Source of the DNA: Bin80 sp965203305
Lineage (GTDB): Bacteria > Bacteroidota > Rhodothermia > Rhodothermales > Bin80
Direction: 5' to 3'
DNA length: 64,000 bases
NCBI GenBank assembly: GCA_965203305.1
Contig: OZ241874.1
Coordinates: forward strand, 992,001 to 1,056,000
Shown here: positions 54,225 to 62,697 of the stretch, in pieces
How positions within the stretch are numbered: position 1 is the first letter of the stretch
How the letters are laid out: each line of letters begins with the position of its first letter
Program-made: the position numbers and the translations under genes
The notes under the pieces: generated by a model
The model's input: the letters and a program-made list of their open reading frames with translations, nothing else
Database searches by the model: none
What the model was told of the DNA's origin: nothing

Positions 54225-55547
54225 ATGAATCCTGAAGGAAACCGCACTGCCTTTGCAGGCATTGACTGGGGGGATTCCTCCCATCAGGTCTGCGTTCTTG
54301 ACTCCGAGGGCACCGTTCTTGGAGAGAAAGCCTTTGCCCACTCTGGGGAAGGGTTGCGTGATATGATCACTTGGCTTCTTGCTTGCGTCAGCTGTATCTC
54401 GGCCCAGATTGCTGTTGCTATTGAGCGTCCACACGGTGCCGTGGTGGACACGCTGCTGAATCGGGGCTTCCAGGTCGGCGCCATCAATCCCAAGCAGTCG
54501 GATCGCTTTCGGGACCGGTTCTCCCCCGCAGGAGCCAAGGATGACCGCCGGGACGCACGCGTCCTCGCCAGTGCCATCCGAACCGACCCGCACTGCTTCC
54601 GAATGCTCTCCCCGCTGCCTGCCAAGCAGGTTGCTCTGCGCGAATGCTCCCGTATGACAGAGGATCTGACCGAGCAGAGAACCAAACTCACCAATCAGAT
54701 CCGACAGCGACTCCATGCGTACTTCCCCCAATTCCTGGAACTGGGCGGAATGCTCTACACCCTGTGGCTGCTGGAACTCTGGAAACTCATCCCCACCCCA
54801 AAGCGGGCGAAGCGGGTACGGCTCAAAACGGTCGCCACATTGATGAAAAAGCACCGCATCCGTCGACTGACCCCGGAGCAGGTCCTGCAGATTTTACGAA
54901 GCCCGTCCGTCTATGTCGCTCCCGGTGTTCTGGATGCGTCCGTCCGGAATATCCGGCGCCTGTGTGCGCTGCTGCATGTGGTGAACGAACAGCTTCGCGA
55001 GGCAAAGCGTGAAACAGAAGCTCTCCTGGATGAGATGGATGCCGCCACACAGCCCGCCCCGGAAGAGGAATGCCCCTTGGCAGGGGAGACCAGCACAGAT
55101 GAATCCAGAAGCGAAGAAACCGCCACAGAGTCCGAATACCGACACAGCATCATTGCGATTCTCCGATCCATGCCCGGGATTGGAACTACGGTCTTGGCAA
55201 CCCTGCTCTCGGAAGCCGGCGAACTGATCAGCAAACAGGACTATAGGGCCTTGCGATGTCTGTGCGGGGTGGCTCCCGTTACCAAACGATCTGGAAAAGC
55301 CCGGACCGTCGTCCGACGACTGGCAATGCACAAGCGCCTCAATAATGCAATCTACCACTGGGCCATGGTGGCCATGCAGCATGACCCCATCTCCCAAGCC
55401 AAGTACAGGGCCCTGCGGGCACGAGGACACTCCCATGGACGCGCGCTGCGAACGGTGGGAGATCGCCTCCTCGGAGTCGCATGTGCCATGCTCCGAAATG
55501 GAACCCTGTTTGATCCAGAAAGAATAAGCAGAAATGCACAGGCATAG
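54225..55547 (+). CDS. IS110-family recombinase (DEDD plus serine)
   Basis: 440 residues, intact. N-terminal RuvC-like DEDD domain: FAGIDWGDSSHQV (Asp), AVAIERPHGAVV (Glu), AGAKDDRRDARVLA (two Asp). A long helical linker is followed by the C-terminal Tnp domain with RSMPGIGTTVLATLLSEAGE and CGVAPVTKRSGKARTVVRR containing the candidate catalytic Ser. It has an unusually long acidic insert (about 275-305: EEECPLAGETSTDESRSEE). Probably active. Confidence 0.93.
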   Translation: MNPEGNRTAFAGIDWGDSSHQVCVLDSEGTVLGEKAFAHSGEGLRDMITWLLACVSCISAQIAVAIERPHGAVVDTLLNRGFQVGAINPKQSDRFRDRFSPAGAKDDRRDARVLASAIRTDPHCFRMLSPLPAKQVALRECSRMTEDLTEQRTKLTNQIRQRLHAYFPQFLELGGMLYTLWLLELWKLIPTPKRAKRVRLKTVATLMKKHRIRRLTPEQVLQILRSPSVYVAPGVLDASVRNIRRLCALLHVVNEQLREAKRETEALLDEMDAATQPAPEEECPLAGETSTDESRSEETATESEYRHSIIAILRSMPGIGTTVLATLLSEAGELISKQDYRALRCLCGVAPVTKRSGKARTVVRRLAMHKRLNNAIYHWAMVAMQHDPISQAKYRALRARGHSHGRALRTVGDRLLGVACAMLRNGTLFDPERISRNAQA

Positions 55548-57070
55548 CCAGAAATCTTCCCCAAAACACACACAGAACAACACGCCGAAAGATCAGAACC
55601 TATGACTGCCAACCTCTCCTATACTGTCCGATTTTTGCCTTCTATAAATGGTGAAGAGTCCCCCCCGTCTCTACCCATCCGATCTCGGGATCTCCGTAGG
55701 GATCCCCGTATCCCATGGCTGCCATACTGGATGTTGTCAGGTGTGCCGCGATGGCACTGACATCTGCTCCCCGCACCCCACCTTCCATGGCATCTCTATG
55801 CAGGGTTTTGTCTGCTTCTCCCCCCAGATGTCCATGCAGTGTCAGCACTCTGGCATATCCTGCACGGAGAAGAGTCCCTGTCCCGCACGCCAGGTCGCAA
55901 ATGATTCTCTTCTGGAATAAATGTTCATCTCTCCATTCTTCCTTTCCCAACAATCCCCTCTTTGTTATGGTCAAGTGTGCCAGGAGCTCTGCGGTGGCAG
56001 GCTTGGTGTAAAAGGCAGCAAGCGGTTTTCTGTCATCACTCATCAACGGAAACAGCTCTGCCCCTACGCTGATGTGCAGTCCCAAATGTTGGGTTTCTAT
56101 CCGGTGGATGGACGCAATCAGATTCTTCAGTGTGTCTTTGGTTTCTTTTGGGGCAAAATTCCCCGTTTCCCTGAGGCATTCAATCGCGGGTTCAAAAATT
56201 GAACGCCAGTTGGTTGAGAGGATCAATTGCCATGTTTGAATGATTTTCTGAACATCCACCTCACTGTTGAAGGGCAAAGAAGGGATTTCCGTGCCGTCTA
56301 CGATAACTCCTTGCGACTGGAGCCGTTGCTGTGTGAGCAGCGCGTTCAGCCAGAGCACCACCATTGTCCGAAGGGCACTAAGGGGAGACCTTTGTCCTAG
56401 TGTCCTGGACACATCCTTTTTCTGTATGTCATTGAAGCGATCAGACAGAACTTCTGCGGATTCTTTGATCCATTTTGCTACTTTCTGGGCAATTTCCCCC
56501 ACTCCCTCCCGAGACAAACCTACCAGAGATAATAATGTGGACAGCGAGAACACATCCCCTTCCACAAATCCTGAATGTGGTCACCTTCGCTGACCTTCTG
56601 GAATTTGTTGATGTATAGCATACCGGAGTTGACACCCACCCAATAAAATATCCTTAATTTCATAGTCGGGAGTTTCTTTAAACCTTTCAGGGATATGCAG
56701 GGCAATGGCACTTTTTATTATAGTTTGATGGTGCCTTGCCACTGTCCCCAACCTGTTTACAGCATCTTCATCCACCTTGGATGCCTCAAACTTTGCCTCT
56801 ATTGTGACAGGGGGAAAGAGTTTATCCTGAATCAGGATGTCTGGCCTTTTTGCCCCCCCCCATTTTTACGCACGCAGGAACTGCCACCTATTGGATCTTC
56901 TACAGAGCCAGGTTCTTCCACATAAACGCAGTCCCTGTTTCTGCGCCAGTGTGGCCTTGTCTCTCGGAGAGCATCTGCCAGTCTAACATTAAATGTATGC
57001 TCATGCACATTTCTCATAATATATAAATCTAGTAGTTCAAAGGAGATACCTGTGCAGTGCCTGGACGGCA

Positions 57071-58222
57071 CTAGCGTTCCATGTCCGGCGGATTTTCCCT
57101 GTTCCTGTGGGCAGCCGTTCGGCAGAAGGAATCCATTCCGGGAATCCCGACCCGGAGTCCCCCACGCTTGCCACTCCAGTCCAGAATTCCACAGTCCTGC
57201 ACATCTTCCCAGAGCATGTCAAACTGGTCTTCAGGGTACTCTTCGGGAAAACTTTTCCGCAGGCTCTCTTTTTGATAAAGTCCATCCTCATCCTTTCCCC
57301 TCCGAAACATCTCGGCAATTCCGTTCATCTCTTCTGCTGTAAATCGGGACAGCTTCGATGCCATGTACTCCTCTTTTCTGCGGTCTCCCTGCTCCAGCAC
57401 AAGCTGAAGTCCCTCCTCCGTCATCCTCCCGCCCGTCTGTTTGAGACAGTTCAGGGCAGGCTGCACGTACAGGGGCAGGAACGCAGGCCATCCCTGCACT
57501 TTTCCGGCAATGTCCTCTCTCCACGGAAGTATATCTCCGGCCGCACCTCCCTCCTCCCTCAGCCAGGAATGGATCACCTCTTTCATCTCCTTTTCCTCGA
57601 GTGCCCCCATTGTCCACAGGCTGCTTGACTCAAATCGGACAATCCCCGCTGCATCAAAAAAAGCTTCTGTGGAGTAGCCATGCCCCGTACACAGCAGGAT
57701 CAGGGGCTTCCCCAATCCCCCGTTATGGATGGACTGGAGAAGAGATCCCGGATACCCGTCACACACTTTCCAGTCCAGCTTTTTTATCTGTTTCAGCTTG
57801 TGGGCATGTTCGAGTACCAGCACTAGAGGTGGCTGGACATCCCGCAAAATCCACGACGGATTTCTTTCTTCCAGAAGTGTTCGCTGGGGGACTCTGACTT
57901 GTGCCTGCTCCAGACACTGCAGAAGTATGTCCCTGTTCCAGAGTGCTTCTGGCGGGACAGGAACACTGGCCCACCCTTCCTTTTCGGAGATGGACAGGCA
58001 TTCTTCCAGCAGGGCGGTTCTGCCACATCCCGAAGGTCCCCGTACCAGGAAATTCGTTCCGAAATAATTCTGGTCTCGGGCCGCCTCGATCCTCAAGGCA
58101 AACGCGCCGATAATTTTTCCCCGTCCCTGAAAGTATTTGGTTCGCAAGGTTGAGCGGGAGGGCGGGTTGGCAGATCTATTTCGGGAAAACCACATGGCAG
58201 AAAATCTTCCGGTTCTTTTCAT
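57071..58222 (-). CDS. Degenerate paralogue of the KYF-anchored ATPase
   Basis: 383 residues from ATG 58222. Aligns along its length with the ATPase at 18651-19835 (KYFQGRG, then TNFLVRGPSGCGRTALLEEC; ALWNRDIL; PLYVQPALNCLKQTGGRMTEEGLQLVLEQG). The P-loop is GPSGCGRT, with Arg in place of the essential Lys, and the Walker B is LVLVLEHAH instead of LLILDEAQ. Nucleotide hydrolysis is therefore unlikely. The frame is otherwise intact over its length, which argues for a retained non-catalytic function or a recent loss. An ISL3 element begins about 17 bp upstream of the start, so its promoter may be displaced. Confidence 0.75.
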   Translation of the reverse strand: MKRTGRFSAMWFSRNRSANPPSRSTLRTKYFQGRGKIIGAFALRIEAARDQNYFGTNFLVRGPSGCGRTALLEECLSISEKEGWASVPVPPEALWNRDILLQCLEQAQVRVPQRTLLEERNPSWILRDVQPPLVLVLEHAHKLKQIKKLDWKVCDGYPGSLLQSIHNGGLGKPLILLCTGHGYSTEAFFDAAGIVRFESSSLWTMGALEEKEMKEVIHSWLREEGGAAGDILPWREDIAGKVQGWPAFLPLYVQPALNCLKQTGGRMTEEGLQLVLEQGDRRKEEYMASKLSRFTAEEMNGIAEMFRRGKDEDGLYQKESLRKSFPEEYPEDQFDMLWEDVQDCGILDWSGKRGGLRVGIPGMDSFCRTAAHRNRENPPDMER

Positions 58223-58238
58223 AATACAATTGAATACA

Positions 58239-59542
58239 CAGAAAGGGTTCAGTACTAGTGCAATTCGTATGAAAACCGTATTTTTGGAGCTTCCATTTCC
58301 CATTCAAGAAACGATGAATACCAAGGCAAAATTTTTTTACGAGACATTGTTCCTGGGAGAGGACTGGGTTGTTGATGAGGTTACGACGGATGAATCCACA
58401 GAGACGATTCATGTCTACATCTCCCATGCTGGCGGGGAGGTTGTCTGTCCAGAGACGGGAGAGCGTGGACCGGCCTATGACTTGCGGAAATCGCGTCAGT
58501 GGCGCCATCTGGATCATTTTCAATACACGTGTATTCTTCACTGTCGGGTTCCACGGAGCAAGTCATCGGCCGGGGTCAGAACCATTCGAATTCCATGGGC
58601 ATCAGTGTCAGATCGCTTCACCCACATGTTTGCACGCAGGGTGATTGACGTACTGAAAGCAACGGAGAGCCAGAGCAAGACAGCACAGCTGATGGGGTGC
58701 AACTTTCGGCTGGTTCACCGGGTGATGCATCGGGCGGTAGAGCGCGGCATGGAACGCCGGGTTGTGGAGGAGTTCAGGCATTTGAGCATAGACGAGAAGG
58801 CGTTTGCCAGGCGGTATCAGTTTGCGACTATCGTGAGTAACGGGGACTTGGGATAATGGGGTTGATTTGGCGGAAGGACGCGACGAAAAGAGTGCTGCAG
58901 CACTGGTGGAGCGCATTCTGCCCAAGCATATGCGGGACAGGATTGAAACGATTCCTTCGGATATGTGGAAAGCGTTTCTTAATCTTGCAGAGAATTTGCT
59001 TCCCGGTGCACTCCTGGTTCATGACCGCTTTCATTTGATCAAGATCCTCAATAAAGCCCTGAACAACCTTCGGAGACAGGAGGCGAAGTCGCATCCAGAA
59101 ACATGGAAAAGCAGTCGGTACGCACTCCTGAACAATCCAGAAAACCGCACCGAAAAGCAGGAAGAGATTTTCCAGACGATCATGGACGCGAATCTCAAGG
59201 TCGGCGTACTCTGGCAGCAGCGAGAGAACTTCAAGGCGATCTTCCGATGCTCCTCCCCCGCCGAAGCCATGACCTGTCTCAAGCTCTGGCTCGCCAGTGT
59301 CAGAAAGACAGGCATTGAACAGGCCATCAAGGTCGCCGACACCTTCGAAGAACATATTCAGGGAGTCTGTAATGCGCTCTGGTGCGAACAGTCCAATGCC
59401 AAAGCTGAACGCATTAACGGGAAAATTCAACGAGTGCTTACCATTGCAAGAGGCTTCCGAAATTTCGAGAATTTCAGAGTGGACGTCCTCTTCTTCCATG
59501 GAAATCTGAGCCTCTATCCACAGGAATTGCAGTAATACCAAG
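58239..59542 (+). mobile_element. ISL3-family element with frameshifted transposase
   Basis: Imperfect inverted ends are visible: CAGTACTAGTGCAATTC on the left (around 58246-58262) and the complement of TTGGTATTACTGCAATTC on the right (around 59525-59542). The exact boundaries and target duplication were not resolved. It contains one broken transposase gene. Confidence 0.65.
58269..59535 (+). pseudogene. ISL3-family transposase, one frameshift
   Basis: First frame from ATG 58269: MKTVFLELPFPIQETMNTK, zinc-finger-less ISL3 N-terminus, and LSIDEKAFARRYQFATIVSN (first catalytic Asp), ending at a stop shortly after. The second frame continues DNGVDLAEGRDEKSAAALVE, SDMWKAFLNLAENLLPGALL with VHDRFH (second Asp), and LWCEQSNAKAERINGKIQ (Glu), to FRNFENFRVDVLFF. 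Removing one G from the G4 run at 58842-58845 joins them as VSNGTWDNGVDLAEG. The related scrap at 34614-34855 shows an older copy of the same family. Confidence 0.88.
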
Positions 59543-59850
59543 GGTTCTATCCCGATAGGTATGAATAGATAATCAAATCTGGGCTTTACAGGGAGAGGGT
59601 GCTTGGAAGTACTATACAGCACATTTTGCTGCACCATGCCTGGCATGAGGAGGCTCTGGCGAACTTCCCGCATATTCACCTTATCATGCCCGAAGGCATT
59701 CTCAGAGCAATCACTGCCCTGACTGGGGATGCCTGCGGAAAGCTCCACAGAGAATCCAGCAGAGCATGCGGATCACCTGTACCAGGCATCTGGTCACTCA
59801 GATGTGCAAGCCTGCGGAAATAACAAAGCCACACTAACTGGGATAGAACC
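59543..59850. repeat. 308-bp segment bounded by an 11-bp inverted repeat
   Basis: GGTTCTATCCC at 59543-59553 and its exact complement at 59840-59850. Similarity fades beyond 11 bp (GATAG versus AGTTAG), and no target duplication is visible. It starts where the ISL3 right end stops. It may be a small non-autonomous element or ISL3-derived debris. No coding content seen. Confidence 0.3.
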
Positions 59851-59989
59851 GAAATGACAGGTTTATTCTCCGAGTCTCTTGCAAAATTCCAGATATTGGG
59901 AATAACACTTCACTGCGAGTGCCTGCTGATACACTGTTTCGGGCACAGGAAGTATTTTTGTAGCAGCTCTGCTGCTGGAGGGCACCCTC

Positions 59990-60131
59990 AGCTCTCTGTT
60001 ACGATTTGAGACAAAGGGCCTTATTCTACCAACGCAACTCAGCAAAATTCCATGTATGGGGGACGTTACTGTGCTGAGAGGGCTTGCAGGCATGCGAACC
60101 TGGGCGAAGAGATGTTTTTGCAAGAACCTTA
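59990..60131 (-). repeat. Decayed repeat shared with 49946-50080
   Basis: The minus strand from 60131 matches the plus strand from 49946: identical for the first 17 nt (AGGTTCTTGCAAAAACA), then gapped similarity over about 110 nt. The plus strand here ends in EEMFLQEP followed by a stop that touches the batE stop region, so an unknown transposase 3' end may have inserted against the Bat operon. The rest of 59851-59989 holds nothing recognisable. Confidence 0.45.
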
Positions 60132-60875
60132 GTAATCTCCGAGAATATCTGTGTCTACAACTCCTTGCACTCCGTTCGGGAGACGCACCTCTGTGCCAGA
60201 TGATGTTTCACCAGCGAGGGTGACTTTGATTCCTTCAGGCACCTCAATTTGTCCCGTTTCTGTGGTGAGTACTGTCGGTTCCAGAACAACAGCTCCCTGA
60301 ACTGAACTTCTCTCGCCAGAGATCAATACAGCAATCAGGAGCAGGAGCATCCCCATGCCGTACATGCCAGTGCGAACTCGTCTGTGCCAGCCAGACTGTG
60401 TATTCTGCCAGATTCGCTGGACATGCAGGAGGCAGCCAGCCAGATACAGGCTGATTCCTGCAATCAAAAATGAAAGCGCATGGAGCTGTCCAAATAACTG
60501 ATCCCACCACATGCGCCAGAATGGTTTGGGAAGCTCGGAGAATGGATTCTGGACTCGTGTCTCCACAATCTGGATATTGTGCATAAGCTGCGGATCTTCC
60601 CCAAGAAGCCGGCGGGCGCGTTCATAATAGCGCACTGCCTGTCCGATCTCGTCCAGACGGAAGTATGTGCTGGCAAGATTGTGGTACAGGTCTCCGCTCA
60701 TATAGCCTGTATCCAGAGCGGCAAGATATTGATTCACCGCCTCTTCGTAGGCACCAGATTCAACCAGACGGTTTGCCTCGTCAAAAATGCGAACTGCATC
60801 TTCTTTGCCTTGCTGTGCCAGTGCAATGCCAGAATACAGTCCAAGGGACAGAAAGAACAGAATCCTCCACTTCAT
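60129..60875 (-). CDS. batE: BatE-like protein: TPR plus membrane helices plus SH3-like domain
   Basis: 248 residues. Signal peptide (MKWRILFFLSLGLYSGIALAQ), three TPR-like helix pairs (AVRIFDEANRLVESGAYEEA, LYHNLASTYFRLDEIGQAVR), two membrane helices (ALSFLIAGISLYLAGCLL and TGMYGMGMLLLLIAVLI), and a C-terminal SH3-like part (EVPEGIKVTLAGETSSG, LPNGVQGVVDTDILGDY). This domain order is that of BatE in the Bacteroides aerotolerance operon. Start overlaps the batD stop (ATGA). Last gene of the operon. Confidence 0.85.
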   Translation of the reverse strand: MKWRILFFLSLGLYSGIALAQQGKEDAVRIFDEANRLVESGAYEEAVNQYLAALDTGYMSGDLYHNLASTYFRLDEIGQAVRYYERARRLLGEDPQLMHNIQIVETRVQNPFSELPKPFWRMWWDQLFGQLHALSFLIAGISLYLAGCLLHVQRIWQNTQSGWHRRVRTGMYGMGMLLLLIAVLISGERSSVQGAVVLEPTVLTTETGQIEVPEGIKVTLAGETSSGTEVRLPNGVQGVVDTDILGDY

Positions 60876-62695
60876 GCAGCAGCAGGCTCTGTTTCCTGCA
60901 CGAGGGAGCTCAGAATATGACTGGCCTGCGCAAGGTGTCCCTCCATTTGAGATTGATCCGGCGGAACGGGGGCAAAGCGCACGGCATCACAGGCATCAAG
61001 AAACTGGACCAGCTCCTGCTGCCTGTCCCCTGGGACACCGGCTTCAGCCAGCAGACCTGTCAATTGTGCTCTCGTCAGTCCACGCTCGGAAATATTCATT
61101 CGATTCCCGAGAAAACCCAGTGTGGCCCGCTCCAGTGCAGCATAAAACCTGTCCGGGTTTCCTTCTGCGAGGAGTTTTTTTGCATGCCTCAGGTGTTTCC
61201 TGGCAAGAGGGTGCGCCTTTCGGTTTCTGGCCCAGGCGGTGTCCGTAGCAAGACGGGTCATTCGCCGCCGCAAAATTGCCGTAGCTCCAAGTCCAAGGAG
61301 TGGAATCCCCAGGATGAGATAAAACCAGACCTGATCATGCAGGGGAGTCTGGCCTGAGCGGACCCATCCAGAACCGCGTCTTAGAACTGCAACGTCGTCT
61401 ATCGGGAATCCCGTAGCCGTTGAGGTTGCAACGACAGTTCCGGTAGCAGTGCCCGTGACTGTGACAGGATCCAGTCCCGCAGAGTTTACAACGTACCGGG
61501 ACTCAGAAGGCGAAAAGAATGCAAACTGTATGGGCGGAATCTGGAAGATTCCGTTGGTGCGGGGAATGAGAAGCCATGTGAAGGTTTTGCGTCCACCAAT
61601 CAGATTCCCGTTTGCTGCTTTGGAGACATTGACCTCAGGATCATAGACCTCAAAGATGCCGGGGAAGTCTGGATCTGGTGCTTCAATCAGTGCGATGTTT
61701 CCGGTTCCGGCAATGGTTACTGTCAGCTGCAATGCCTCTCCTACTTCGAGCCTCGTCTGGTTCAGTTTCGCATCCAGCGAGTACCGTCCCACTGCTCCTG
61801 TAAACCCGTTCGGTGCATTCTCTGGAAGGGATTTGGAAATAATGTTTACAGCAGGAGAGGCTCGTTCCACAGTGGAATATGTGCTTGAGAAGAAACTGCG
61901 GAATGGATCTGCATCCGGGGACTGCACCTCCGCTGCAATTTTGAGCGGATCAATAGAAAGCTCTCCAGGTCTTGTAGGGAATACAGCCACACGACGGATT
62001 GAAACGACCTGATACCGGAGACCATTCTCCACAACCAGTTCAGAGACCGGGCGTTCAGGAAGTTCCAGTTCCTCTCGCCAGAATCCCTCGGCATCCCAGG
62101 AATCTGCCTGTCGGCTGTTGCGCGGCGAGGTTCCCGGACGGAAATACAGTTTGTAATCTAGGGTGATCTGCTCATTCAGGTATGCTTCCTGGCTGCTCTG
62201 GATTGCGCGAATAAAAATGTCCCGTTCGGATGCTTCGGGTGTAGTGGGAGCCGGATCATCAAACAGGCTGAAACTTCCAAAGGGAGAGCGTCGCTGGGGC
62301 TGTGGCCGCTGTGCCTGTGCTACAACCGTGATGGAAACCGGAGGGGCGGTGTAGATTTCGCTGCCAATCATCACACTGGCTTCCAGGAACCGGGCATTCC
62401 CTTCCCGTTCCGGCATATACTGCCATGTATAGCTTACGCTGCGAGATATGCGTCCATTTGTGATGGACATGCTGGTCGCCCGGGAAGCACTTGAGGACAG
62501 GAGCAGAAGGCCTTCGGCATCTGGTGGGGCGGGGGGAATAATGTCAGATGCATCTGCTCCAGAAATTTCCAGGGTATAGGCAACGGTTTCCTCGGATCCG
62601 ATCACAGGCGAGGAGACCAGTCCGGAAACGGTCTGTGCGATACAGGAATGCGTCGCAAGTACGAACCCGACCAGAAATAGCGTATGCCGGATCAT
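60872..62695 (-). CDS. batD: BatD-like membrane protein
   Basis: 607 residues. Signal peptide (FLVGFVLATHSCIAQ), several Ig-like beta-sandwich domains (LEISGADASDIIPPAPPDAEG; YSLDAKLNQTRLEVGEALQLTVTI with GTGNIALIEAP), one membrane helix near 470 (VWFYLILGIPLLGLGATAIL) and a cytosolic helical end (LARKHLRHAKKLLAEGNPDR). Typical BatD architecture. Role is thought to be periplasmic scaffold for the VWA proteins BatA/BatB. It starts 2 bp after the batC stop. Confidence 0.9.
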   Translation of the reverse strand: MIRHTLFLVGFVLATHSCIAQTVSGLVSSPVIGSEETVAYTLEISGADASDIIPPAPPDAEGLLLLSSSASRATSMSITNGRISRSVSYTWQYMPEREGNARFLEASVMIGSEIYTAPPVSITVVAQAQRPQPQRRSPFGSFSLFDDPAPTTPEASERDIFIRAIQSSQEAYLNEQITLDYKLYFRPGTSPRNSRQADSWDAEGFWREELELPERPVSELVVENGLRYQVVSIRRVAVFPTRPGELSIDPLKIAAEVQSPDADPFRSFFSSTYSTVERASPAVNIISKSLPENAPNGFTGAVGRYSLDAKLNQTRLEVGEALQLTVTIAGTGNIALIEAPDPDFPGIFEVYDPEVNVSKAANGNLIGGRKTFTWLLIPRTNGIFQIPPIQFAFFSPSESRYVVNSAGLDPVTVTGTATGTVVATSTATGFPIDDVAVLRRGSGWVRSGQTPLHDQVWFYLILGIPLLGLGATAILRRRMTRLATDTAWARNRKAHPLARKHLRHAKKLLAEGNPDRFYAALERATLGFLGNRMNISERGLTRAQLTGLLAEAGVPGDRQQELVQFLDACDAVRFAPVPPDQSQMEGHLAQASHILSSLVQETEPAAA

Positions 62696-62697
62696 GT

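Larger units (their letters stand above)
53893..55656 (+). mobile_element. IS110-family element (about 1.76 kb) inside the restriction-modification gene
   Basis: Bounded by the shared octamer AGTCCCCC at 53885-53892 and 55657-55664. Removing the element plus one octamer rejoins the host gene in frame as ETGGT-AFRTGSL. It has a 332-nt non-coding left end and a ~110-nt right end around one recombinase gene, the layout of the IS110 group whose bridge RNA is encoded upstream of the recombinase. No terminal inverted repeats, as expected. Confidence 0.88.
52259..57017 (-). pseudogene. Type IIG-like restriction-modification gene, broken by frameshift, nonsense codon and IS110
   Basis: Starts at ATG 57017 (MRNVHEHTFNVRLADALRET). 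One G is missing from a G9 run (56853-56861), after which RPDILIQDKLFPPVTIEAKF gives a PD...E-x-K nuclease signature. A TGA at 56581-56583 interrupts QRR-stop-PHSGFVEGDVF, where the family expects W. Motif I ICDLACGTGTLLRAGYARVL follows. At GWVETGGT the IS110 element intervenes; beyond it the frame resumes as AFRTGSLEYFENPTVMDLYD, with motif IV WILMNPPYAGDRG and a target-recognition half to 52259. Rebuilt length is about 994 residues, the size of a nuclease-methyltransferase fusion. It starts 54 bp after the degenerate ATPase gene. Confidence 0.85.
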
